A DNA stretch of 9,482 bases, from NCBI GenBank assembly GCA_029937205.1, contig JAPYQV010000074.1:1-9482 (forward strand), written 5' to 3'. The notes under the pieces were generated by a model that saw only the letters and a program-made list of their open reading frames with translations, searched no databases and had not been told where the DNA came from. Below, one piece after another: positions 1 to 5,927 of this stretch (the first letter of the stretch is position 1; every line of letters starts with the position of its first letter). The position numbers and the translations under genes were made by a program. This stretch comes from Alphaproteobacteria bacterium. Lineage in GTDB: Bacteria; Pseudomonadota; Alphaproteobacteria; UBA828.

Positions 1-1
1 G

Positions 2-559
2 CGCTGGCCCGCTCTGTTGCTCGCCGTTGCCATGTTGATTGCCGTACCGTTCGGCGCCTCGGCGGAAGAGAGCCTGAAACAGCTCGACACCCGCGCCGAT
101 GGCTCGCGAATATTGAACATGGTCGCGCATAGCGAAGCGCGCAGCGTGCCGGCGTTCAAGTTCCTCGACGGCGACGGCAACTATCTCACCCTCGCGGATT
201 TCCGCGGCAAGATCGTGGCGCTGCAATTCTGGGCGACCTGGTGTTTTCCGTGCCGCGAGGAACTGCCCACGGTGGACGCCCTGCAGGGCGAACTCGGCGG
301 CGCCGATTTTACTTTCATTCCGCTCTCGGTGGACCGTGACGGCAGCGATCTGGTGCGGCAATATTATGCCGACAATGGCATCGTCAATTTATCCGTCTAT
401 ATCGACAAGGGTATGAATGCGGCGCGGGCGATGCTGGTGAACGGTATTCCCTACACCATTCTGCTCAACCGCGAGGGCATGGAAATCGCCCGCGTGTTGG
501 GTGACCGCAACTGGTATACGCCTGAAGCCATCGCTCTGATGCGCAATATTATTGAATAG
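2..559 (+). CDS. TlpA-like periplasmic thiol-disulfide oxidoreductase, 5' end cut by window
   Basis: Exported thioredoxin-fold protein of the TlpA/ResA type, expected to reduce disulfides in the periplasm, for example during cytochrome c maturation. The frame is open to the left edge. The first visible residues (RWPALL, then a hydrophobic stretch ending in GASA before EES) look like the middle and end of a signal peptide, so the real start is probably just outside the window; a TTG at 17 is the alternative. Numbering from that TTG, the domain starts near residue 44. It shows the WCFPC active site at Cys76/Cys79 within FWATWCFPC, and a cis-proline loop at Gly143-Ile144-Pro145, the usual thioredoxin landmarks. 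It ends 59 nt before the ATG of ccdA on the same strand, and CcdA is the membrane partner that feeds electrons to such proteins, which supports the assignment. The exact client (cytochrome c or other) cannot be read from sequence. The family call is firm; the start is uncertain. Confidence 0.9.
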   Translation, partial: RWPALLLAVAMLIAVPFGASAEESLKQLDTRADGSRILNMVAHSEARSVPAFKFLDGDGNYLTLADFRGKIVALQFWATWCFPCREELPTVDALQGELGGADFTFIPLSVDRDGSDLVRQYYADNGIVNLSVYIDKGMNAARAMLVNGIPYTILLNREGMEIARVLGDRNWYTPEAIALMRNIIE

Positions 560-618
560 GATGGCGCCTCTTTGCCGAATTGGCGGGGCGGCTTTTACAG
601 GCCTATAGTCCGGAAATC

Positions 619-1368
619 ATGGATCTCTCCCTCCTCGGCATTGTCATCGCTTTCGCGGCGGGCGTGATCTCGTTCCTCTCGCCCTGTGTGCTGCCGTTGG
701 TGCCGGGCTATGTGTCCTACATCGCCGGTGGCTCGCTCGAGGACTTGACCGAGGATGCAACCGCCAGCCGGCGCATGCGGGCGATCTATCTCGCCCTCTT
801 TTTCGTGCTCGGCTTTTCGCTCGTCTTCGTTGCGCTCGGCGCCAGCGCCGGTGCCATCGGCGAATTTCTGCTGATCAACAAAATGCTGTTCGAAAACATC
901 GCCGGCGCCGTGATCATTGTCTTCGGTCTCTATCTCATGGGCCTGTTAAAGATTCCCTTCATGGCGCGCGAAATGCGCTTTGTCAGCCGCGTCGCCGGCG
1001 GCCATCCGGCCAGCGCGCTGCTGCTCGGCACCGCCTTTGCCTTCGGTTGGACGCCGTGCATCGGCCCGGTACTCGGCACAATTCTGACCATGGGCGCCAA
1101 CACCGACGAGATCGGCGCCGGCATGACGTTGCTCGCCTTCTATTCGCTTGGTCTTGGCCTGCCGTTCGTTCTCGCCGCCGCGTTCACCGGCTTTTTTTTA
1201 AGATCGATGAAATCCATGCGCCGCGTCGGAAAATATTTTCAGATCGGTGCCGGCGTCATCATGGTGGCGATGGGCATCGCCCTAATCACCGGATATTTGA
1301 CGACCCTGGCCTATTGGCTGCTCGAACTGGTGCCGGGTCTGGCGACGCTTGACGGTGTGCTTATGTAG
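619..1368 (+). CDS. ccdA: CcdA-type thiol-disulfide interchange membrane protein
   Basis: Inner-membrane protein of the CcdA/DsbD-beta family, which carries reducing equivalents from cytoplasmic thioredoxin to periplasmic thioredoxin-like proteins, mainly for cytochrome c biogenesis. At 249 residues it has about six hydrophobic segments (roughly residues 3-30, 55-82, 90-112, 132-158, 165-190 and 205-228). Both family cysteines are present: Cys23 in FLSPCVLPLVPGY of the first helix and Cys147 in GWTPCIGPVLG of the fourth. I chose the ATG at 619 because it opens directly into the first helix. An in-frame TTG at 580 would add 13 residues with no family character. No strong Shine-Dalgarno precedes 619, so translation may depend on the upstream TlpA-like gene. 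The last 8 nt overlap the end of the opposing SDR gene. Family identity is clear; the partner is inferred from adjacency. Confidence 0.93.
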   Translation: MDLSLLGIVIAFAAGVISFLSPCVLPLVPGYVSYIAGGSLEDLTEDATASRRMRAIYLALFFVLGFSLVFVALGASAGAIGEFLLINKMLFENIAGAVIIVFGLYLMGLLKIPFMAREMRFVSRVAGGHPASALLLGTAFAFGWTPCIGPVLGTILTMGANTDEIGAGMTLLAFYSLGLGLPFVLAAAFTGFFLRSMKSMRRVGKYFQIGAGVIMVAMGIALITGYLTTLAYWLLELVPGLATLDGVLM

Positions 1369-2254
1369 CTTCGCCTGTGAGTTCAGTGGCGAGCAGTGCT
1401 TTCAGCCCGCTGCGGTAATCCGGGTAGTGCAACTGAATGCCGAGTTCGCGCTTGATGCGGTCGTTGCTGACACGCCGGTTTTCGGCCCAGAAACTCCGAC
1501 CCATAGCTGACATATTTTTGGGTTCGTATTCTTGTGCTGGCGGTGGTGCGACGCCGAGCAATTCGCAGGCGTGGGTCACGACATCCGCCGGTGCCGCCGC
1601 TTCATCGTCACACACATTATAGATGGCGCCGGGGTTGGGGGCGGCCATGGAGGCGAGCAAAATCTGCACAATATCGTCGACATGAATGCGCGAGAACAGA
1701 TGCCCTGGCTTGACGATTCGTTTTGCCTTGCCAGCGCTTACCGTCTCCAACACGTTGCGCCCAGGGCCATAGATTCCAGCGAGGCGGAATATATGGACCG
1801 GCACGCCGCGCCTGCGCCAAAGATCGAGCCAGGCCTGCTCCGCCGCCAGGCGGTGGCGGCTGCGCGCATTTCCCGGTGCTGGCGCATCACTCTCTGACAC
1901 CCAGGCGCCGTTCCGATCGCCGTATACCCCGGTGGTCGAGAGATAACCGAGCCAGGCGATGTCCGCAGCGCCGGCGATCTTATTCGCCTGCGCGAGGATC
2001 ACCGGATCTCCGGCCGCGTCGGGAGGGATGGTACAAAGCACATGGCTGGTGCCGGGCGGAAGTTCCGCATTTTCCAACGGCTGCCCGGCGATTCCGTGCA
2101 CCGCCAGCCCGTGCAGTGCCTGATCTTCGCGCGACGTCCCGGCGACCTGCCAATCGAGAGCGCGCAGCGCCAGGGCGAGGCGCGCGCCGGCGTAGCCGAG
2201 GCCAAAACAGAACAGCTGTCCCGCTGGAAGCGCGCTATGATGGGGAAAATTCAC
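1361..2254 (-). CDS. SDR-family NAD(P)-binding protein, YeeZ-like epimerase/dehydratase-type
   Basis: Cytoplasmic Rossmann-fold protein of the extended short-chain dehydrogenase/reductase superfamily, closest in style to YeeZ-like NAD(P)-dependent epimerases; its substrate is unknown. From the GTG at 2254 it has 297 residues. The dinucleotide-binding glycine motif FGLGYAGARLA lies at about residues 17-27, the YLSTTGVYG motif (Ser/Thr and Tyr of the active site region) at about 104-112, RLAGIYGPGRN near 157-167, and FSRIHVDDI near 187-195. No canonical YxxxK lysine follows the tyrosine of TTGVYG, so classical SDR catalysis is uncertain. The start is ambiguous. The frame is open up to a TTG at 2296, which would add 14 cysteine-rich residues unlike the family, and neither codon has a clear Shine-Dalgarno. 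Its 3' end overlaps ccdA by 8 nt in a convergent arrangement. In alphaproteobacteria such an SDR gene is often found near queG and a GST gene, as here (recalled, not searched). Confidence 0.85.
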   Translation of the reverse strand: MNFPHHSALPAGQLFCFGLGYAGARLALALRALDWQVAGTSREDQALHGLAVHGIAGQPLENAELPPGTSHVLCTIPPDAAGDPVILAQANKIAGAADIAWLGYLSTTGVYGDRNGAWVSESDAPAPGNARSRHRLAAEQAWLDLWRRRGVPVHIFRLAGIYGPGRNVLETVSAGKAKRIVKPGHLFSRIHVDDIVQILLASMAAPNPGAIYNVCDDEAAAPADVVTHACELLGVAPPPAQEYEPKNMSAMGRSFWAENRRVSNDRIKRELGIQLHYPDYRSGLKALLATELTGEAT

Positions 2255-2255
2255 G

Positions 2256-2270
2256 CAACATAATATGTTG
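2256..2270. repeat. Perfect 7-1-7 palindrome, candidate operator
   Basis: CAACATA, a single central base, then TATGTTG: a perfect 15-bp inverted repeat in the roughly 60-bp gap between the divergent SDR and TPR genes, starting 2 bp upstream of the SDR GTG. The local AT richness stands out. On the - strand it contains TATTAT (2265-2260), which could be a -10 box giving a nearly leaderless SDR transcript. The position and symmetry suit a homodimeric repressor site, but no regulator is known; this is inference. Confidence 0.35.
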
Positions 2271-2314
2271 TCATTCCCACAAATGTCACAATCCAAGTAG
2301 AAAGCCTAGTGACC

Positions 2315-3073
2315 ATGCTTCGCCCTTTATTGATCATGACGTTTCTTGCGCTCCTACTGTCGCCGCTCCAATCGGAGAGCGCGGCGGCGCAGCGCGTCGT
2401 TCAGGGGCGTGAATATGATCTATGCATTGAGTTGGCTATGCGCGAGCCGGAGATCGGTTTTGAGCGCGCCATGGCTTGGCGCGACTTGGGTGGCGGTATC
2501 GCGGCGCGGCATTGCGTTGCCGTGGCACTCTACGGCCTTGGTCATTTTGGCGAATCGGCGCTCCGTCTCGAGCGCCTGGTGCAGGAGAATGGCGATGCCG
2601 ACCTGCGTATCTCGCTGCTCGGCCAGGCCGGCAATGCCTGGCTCATGGCGGGCGAGATGGAGCGTGCCAATGCTGCGCTCAGCGCCGGCCTCGAATTGGC
2701 GCCCGACAATCTCGATCTCTTGATCGATCGCAGCCTCGTTCTGGCGGCGGCTAAGAATTATTGGGAAACCGTCGACGACCTCAACCACGCCCTCGAAATC
2801 GACCCGACCAATTCAGATGCGCTGGTCTTCCGCGCCAGCGCCTATCGCTATCTCGACAGCCTCGATTTGGCGTCGGACGATGTGGACCGGGCGCTGGAAT
2901 TGAAGGGCAGCCATGTTGCGGCCTATTTGGAGCGCGGCAACATCCGCCGCCTGCAAGGCGATAGCGCCGGCGCCCGCAAAGATTGGTTACAAGCCATCAA
3001 GCTGGCGCCCACATCTCCGGCGGCGGAAGCGGCACGGCGCAATCTGGAGAGAATGGATATCAAGGTAGAGTAG
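2315..3073 (+). CDS. Exported tetratricopeptide-repeat protein
   Basis: Unnamed TPR protein of about 252 residues. A hydrophobic N-terminus ([15 protein letters not shown]) followed by SESAAAQ looks like a Sec signal peptide, so the protein is probably periplasmic or membrane-associated. From about residue 60 to the end, helical TPR pairs can be recognised: around 75-105 ([15 protein letters not shown]), 108-140 ([17 protein letters not shown] followed by LELAPDN), 142-174 ([17 protein letters not shown]), 176-208, and 210-243 ([18 protein letters not shown]). These repeats usually mediate protein-protein contacts; no enzyme domain is visible. I prefer the ATG at 2315, which has a weak AGAAAG about 9 nt upstream, over the GTG at 2309. 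It lies on the opposite strand to the SDR and queG genes on either side, and its last 14 nt overlap the end of queG. Partners and process are unknown. Confidence 0.85.
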   Translation: MLRPLLIMTFLALLLSPLQSESAAAQRVVQGREYDLCIELAMREPEIGFERAMAWRDLGGGIAARHCVAVALYGLGHFGESALRLERLVQENGDADLRISLLGQAGNAWLMAGEMERANAALSAGLELAPDNLDLLIDRSLVLAAAKNYWETVDDLNHALEIDPTNSDALVFRASAYRYLDSLDLASDDVDRALELKGSHVAAYLERGNIRRLQGDSAGARKDWLQAIKLAPTSPAAEAARRNLERMDIKVE

Positions 3074-4214
3074 CGCGCCATTCGCTGCATACCTCGGGGT
3101 CACTCTCCTGCGGCAGATATTGAGCTTTGAACTGTTCGAATTGCGCTTCTGCCGTGAGCCGGGCGAGCGCCCACACGGCCATGGCGCGAACCAGGGGGGA
3201 TTTGTCGGACAACCGCGCTTCAGCCACGCTGGCGAGCGCCCGTTCGCCGGAATTGCCGACGGCGATCAATACATTGCGGACAAATCTGTCGCGCCCGGTA
3301 CGCTTTATCGGCGAGCCGGAAAAAAGCGCGCGAAAGGCGCTGTCGTCGAGTTCCGCCAATTGCGCCAAGCGCGGCGCGGTCAGCTCGGCGCGCGGCTCGA
3401 AGGCGTGCTTGGCGCCGCTTTGAGCGAATTTATTCCATGGGCAGACGGCCAGGCAATCGTCGCAACCGTAAATGCGGTTGCCCATGGCGGCGCGGAACTC
3501 GGGCGCAATATGACCTTTGTGCTCGATGGTGAGATAGGAAATGCAGCGCCGGGCATCCAACTGGTAGGGCGCCGGGAACGCCTTGGTCGGGCAAATATCA
3601 AGACACGCCTGGCAGCTGCCGCAGTGATCCTGATCGGGCATGTCGGCCGGCAAATCGAGGGTGGTGAATATCTCGCCGAGAAAGAGCCAGGAGCCGAAGC
3701 GGCGCGAGACCAGATTGCTGTGTTTGCCTTGCCAGCCGAGGCCGGCGCGCTGGGCGAGCGGCTTTTCCATGACCGGCGCGGTATCGACGAACAGTTTAAC
3801 CTCGACACCAAACCGATCCGCGATGTCGTTCGCCAGACGTCTCAGGCGTTTTTTCAGGATTTTGTGATAATCCCGGCCCTGGGCATAGACCGATATGGCG
3901 CCGAGCTCGGGAGAGCCCAGAATGTCCTCAGGCGGCGTTTCGGGCGCATAGCTTGCGCCCAACATGATGATGCTGCGCGCTTGTGGCCACAGCAGGGTGG
4001 GATCGCCGCGCCGCGCCGCGTGGGCCGCCATCCACGCCATATCGCCGTGATATTCGCGCGCCAGATAATCTCTTAAGGATTCGCGCTCAGGCCCGGCCTT
4101 CGCCGGCGTCACGCCAAAGGCATTGAAGCCCAGTGCCCGCGCCTGCCGCTCAATTTCGGCGCGGCGTGCTGGACCATCCAATGGAGCTTCCGGTTCAGAA
4201 ATCGAGGTCCGCAT
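3060..4214 (-). CDS. queG: Epoxyqueuosine reductase QueG
   Basis: Cytoplasmic cobalamin- and [4Fe-4S]-dependent enzyme that performs the last step of queuosine synthesis, reducing epoxyqueuosine to queuosine at position 34 of tRNAs with GUN anticodons. The 384-residue length fits the family. The N-terminal half holds the family region around [13 protein letters not shown], with Asp144 as the likely proton donor, followed by [12 protein letters not shown]. Two ferredoxin-like cluster motifs follow: Cys198-x2-Cys201-x2-Cys204-x3-Cys208-Pro, and Cys251-x2-Cys254-x3-Cys258-Pro-Trp, with an additional Cys224. The C-terminus has a HEAT-like helical repeat (residues about 310-365, with [15 protein letters not shown]), as in known QueG proteins. 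I chose the ATG at 4214 because it opens the family-like sequence. The frame continues upstream into the GST gene, but those codons are out-of-frame GST sequence. The first 20 nt overlap the end of the GST gene and no good Shine-Dalgarno is visible, so translational coupling is likely. Confidence 0.95.
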   Translation of the reverse strand: MRTSISEPEAPLDGPARRAEIERQARALGFNAFGVTPAKAGPERESLRDYLAREYHGDMAWMAAHAARRGDPTLLWPQARSIIMLGASYAPETPPEDILGSPELGAISVYAQGRDYHKILKKRLRRLANDIADRFGVEVKLFVDTAPVMEKPLAQRAGLGWQGKHSNLVSRRFGSWLFLGEIFTTLDLPADMPDQDHCGSCQACLDICPTKAFPAPYQLDARRCISYLTIEHKGHIAPEFRAAMGNRIYGCDDCLAVCPWNKFAQSGAKHAFEPRAELTAPRLAQLAELDDSAFRALFSGSPIKRTGRDRFVRNVLIAVGNSGERALASVAEARLSDKSPLVRAMAVWALARLTAEAQFEQFKAQYLPQESDPEVCSEWRATLP

Positions 4215-4863
4215 AGTGTTTTGGCGGTGGAAAACCGGAAATATAGTCTTCCAGCAATGAGCGGAAGGACGGTCGCGATTTGATCCGGGCATACCATTCC
4301 TTGGCCGCCTCGTGCCGGCTCCAGGGAACATCGCCCATATAGTCGATCGCCGATAAATGCGCGCCGGCCATGATATCGGCAAGCGAGAACGCCTCGCCGG
4401 CCAGCCAATTGCGGCGGTCGGTGAGGTAGGCAATGTAATCCAAATGGGTGCGGATGTTGGCGAGGCCGGCGCGCACTGCTTTCGAATCCGGCTCGCCTTT
4501 GGTGAGAAAGCGCTTCACGAATTTTTCGTTGTGAATGAATTCGCTCACTTCACGGCCAAACTTGTCGCCGAACCAGGAGACCAGCCGGCGCACTTCGGCG
4601 CGCTCGACGGGTGCGTTGCCAATCAGCGGTGGGCTGTCATAGACATCTTCGAGATATTCCAGAATGGCGCTCGCGCCGGCGATCACTTCGCCCTCCGATT
4701 CGACCAATATCGGCACCTCTCCGGACGGGTCCAGGGCCATAAATTCGGCCCGCCGTTCCCAGGTCTTTTCCAGCACCAGTTCGAAATCCAGGCCCTTTTC
4801 GGCCATGGCAATGCGCACGGCGCGGCAGGCAGGGTTCAGCCAGAGATGGTAAAGGATTCGCAT
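4195..4863 (-). CDS. Glutathione S-transferase family protein
   Basis: Two-domain GST-fold protein of 222 residues. Residues 1-75 form the thioredoxin-like N-terminal domain: [13 protein letters not shown] with Cys13 in the region of the catalytic residue, the cis-proline loop SGEVPIL (Val50-Pro51), and [10 protein letters not shown]. In that last motif the usual Glu-Ser glutathione-binding pair reads Ala64-Ser65. Residues about 85-215 form the helical C-terminal domain, including [11 protein letters not shown], the conserved N-capping box and Asp. Activity on a specific substrate cannot be deduced. The ATG at 4863 starts exactly at the family N-terminus, though no strong Shine-Dalgarno is seen. 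The stop codon lies inside the start of queG (20-nt overlap), so the two are almost certainly co-transcribed. A link to queuosine or cobalamin/thiol chemistry is suggested by context only. Confidence 0.9.
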   Translation of the reverse strand: MRILYHLWLNPACRAVRIAMAEKGLDFELVLEKTWERRAEFMALDPSGEVPILVESEGEVIAGASAILEYLEDVYDSPPLIGNAPVERAEVRRLVSWFGDKFGREVSEFIHNEKFVKRFLTKGEPDSKAVRAGLANIRTHLDYIAYLTDRRNWLAGEAFSLADIMAGAHLSAIDYMGDVPWSRHEAAKEWYARIKSRPSFRSLLEDYISGFPPPKHYADLDF

Positions 4864-5003
4864 GTTCGGCAGTCTATCGCATTGTAAATCGTCGCCCAAT
4901 GACGGAGATGGCTGTTTTGAATGGGGCCGAGGGGTCACCGAATTGTGATCGGCATTGTGCAGTGGCCTTGTCCCGACATGATATATTCCAAAACGGTATC
5001 GCC
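4864..5003. promoter_or_regulatory. Divergent promoter region between the GST-queG operon and the DUF1223 gene
   Basis: About 140-bp spacer that must hold both divergent promoters. Towards DUF1223, TATATT at 4982-4987 matches the -10 consensus at five of six bases, but no good -35 lies at 16-18 bp. Two direct ATTGTG copies (4942-4947 and 4954-4959) sit 12 bp apart upstream of it. Towards the GST gene, TACAAT on the - strand (4886-4881) also matches a -10 at five of six and would give a leader of about 10 nt. Both assignments are weak, visual calls. Confidence 0.35.
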
Positions 5004-5031
5004 ATGAGAATACGCACATGAAAATACGCAC
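5004..5031 (+). repeat. 14-bp tandem duplication spanning the DUF1223 start, with 5-codon upstream ORF
   Basis: Two adjacent 14-bp units, 5004-5017 and 5018-5031, differ at one base (ATGAGAATACGCAC and ATGAAAATACGCAC). Each begins with ATG. Because 14 is not a multiple of three, the first ATG is in another frame and reads Met-Arg-Ile-Arg-Thr, then TGA at 5019-5021. That stop overlaps the true ATG (5018-5020) as ATGA. The first unit also places GAGAA about 7 nt before the true start, where it can serve as a weak ribosome binding site. The structure is directly visible; any role in translation is inference. Confidence 0.6.
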
Positions 5032-5782
5032 ATTTTACGTCTTGCTGTGCTTTGCCGCCGTTTCGGCCTTTGCTTTCGCCGCGGCGCAAACAGCACGCGC
5101 TGAACAGGGCGCGCCGTTGGTGGTGGTTGAACTCTACACCTCGCAAGGCTGTTCCTCGTGCCCCGCCGCCGATGCCTTTCTCGGCGAGCTGATCGAGATG
5201 CGCGACGATATTCTCGGCCTCGAATTTCATGTCGATTATTGGGATAATCTCGGCTGGAAGGACCGCTTTTCGAGCGTCGAATCAACCAACCGTCAGCGCG
5301 CCTATGCCAAATCCCTTGGCCTCACCTATGTCTACACGCCGCAAATGGTCATCAATGGCACCGCCGACGCGGTCGGCTCCGACAAGATGGCGGTGATTGC
5401 GGCGGTCGAAAGCGCGCAGAAGAGCTATGCGGTTCACCTCGATATTACCGTAATCGCAAACGGCGAGGGCGGGGTCGATATTGCCATACCCGGCGCGGAC
5501 ACGGGGGGCACGCCGGCGACAGTCTGGCTGGTTAATTTCGACCGCCATTTTATCACCGAAGTCAACGCTGGTGAAAATAACGGGCGCAAGATGAACAACA
5601 ATCATGTCGTTCGCGCGCACGAGGCAATCGGCACCTGGACCGGCGCGGCGCTCAACATCACCGTTGGCGCCGATCAATTGACCGGCGCGGAGGCCTCGGA
5701 CGGCTGCGCTGTGATCGTCCAATCAGGCAAATACGGCGCCATCATCGGCGCCGCATCCTTGTGGCTCGACGGGGCGAGCTAA
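5018..5782 (+). CDS. Exported DUF1223 (thioredoxin-like) protein
   Basis: Secreted protein of the DUF1223 family, 254 residues. Residues 1-28 are a Sec signal peptide ending in TARA, with cleavage likely before Glu29, so it acts in the periplasm. The mature part begins VVVELYTSQGCSSCPAAD with a CxxC pair at Cys45/Cys48, followed by FHVDYWDNLGW (71-81) and a proline loop TYVYTPQMVING (104-115). These are typical of the family and compatible with a thioredoxin-like fold; the cysteines suggest redox or metal chemistry, but the function is not established. The C-terminal half is beta-rich and ends in DGCAVIVQSGKYGAIIGAASL. The ATG at 5018 gives the complete signal peptide; an earlier ATG at 5004 is out of frame and ends at once. 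The gene stands alone, divergent from GST-queG and followed by a terminator-like hairpin. Confidence 0.9.
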   Translation: MKIRTFYVLLCFAAVSAFAFAAAQTARAEQGAPLVVVELYTSQGCSSCPAADAFLGELIEMRDDILGLEFHVDYWDNLGWKDRFSSVESTNRQRAYAKSLGLTYVYTPQMVINGTADAVGSDKMAVIAAVESAQKSYAVHLDITVIANGEGGVDIAIPGADTGGTPATVWLVNFDRHFITEVNAGENNGRKMNNNHVVRAHEAIGTWTGAALNITVGADQLTGAEASDGCAVIVQSGKYGAIIGAASLWLDGAS

Positions 5783-5785
5783 GAT

Positions 5786-5818
5786 CAAAAAGAGATGAGC
5801 TTGGCTCATCGCCTTTTG
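5786..5818. terminator. Bidirectional terminator-like hairpin
   Basis: Perfect 7-bp stem GATGAGC (5794-5800) and GCTCATC (5804-5810) with a TTG loop, flanked by CAAAAAG on the left and CTTTTG on the right. These flanks can extend the stem or give a short U tract on either strand (TTTT on +, TTTTT on -). It starts 3 nt after the DUF1223 stop, so it most likely ends that transcript, and it could also stop read-through from htpG. Confidence 0.65.
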
Positions 5819-5896
5819 GCAAGTGCGACGCGCGCCCGAGCTTATGCGAGGTAGCCAAGAGAGCGGACGCGACCGCCCGGCGATTGAGGGAATATA

Positions 5897-5922
5897 CAGC
5901 GGGTCATTCTTATGACCCGTTG
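5897..5922. terminator. Hairpin just downstream of htpG
   Basis: Perfect 8-bp inverted repeat CGGGTCAT (5900-5907) and ATGACCCG (5912-5919) with a four-base loop, extendable by about three more pairs including one G-U. It lies 8 nt beyond the htpG stop on the - strand. No U tract follows, so it may be a weak terminator, a 3'-end stabiliser or part of a Rho-dependent end rather than a classic intrinsic terminator. Confidence 0.45.
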
Positions 5923-5927
5923 GTACA

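Noticed and set aside
580..618. TTG start giving CcdA 13 more residues
   Set aside because: The added residues have no signal or membrane character, and the ATG at 619 opens straight into the first membrane segment.
1723..2412. 229-codon open frame on the + strand across the SDR gene and into the TPR gene
   Set aside because: Its arginine- and proline-rich translation is low in hydrophobic order and typical of an out-of-frame shadow; it overlaps two well-supported genes.
3120..4076. 318-codon open frame on the + strand, antisense to queG
   Set aside because: It lies wholly opposite a clear queG, has no recognisable family sequence, and fits the long antisense frames expected from GC-rich codon bias.
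4215..4433. N-terminal extension of queG by about 73 codons
   Set aside because: These codons are the GST gene read in another frame; QueG family sequence begins just after the ATG at 4214.
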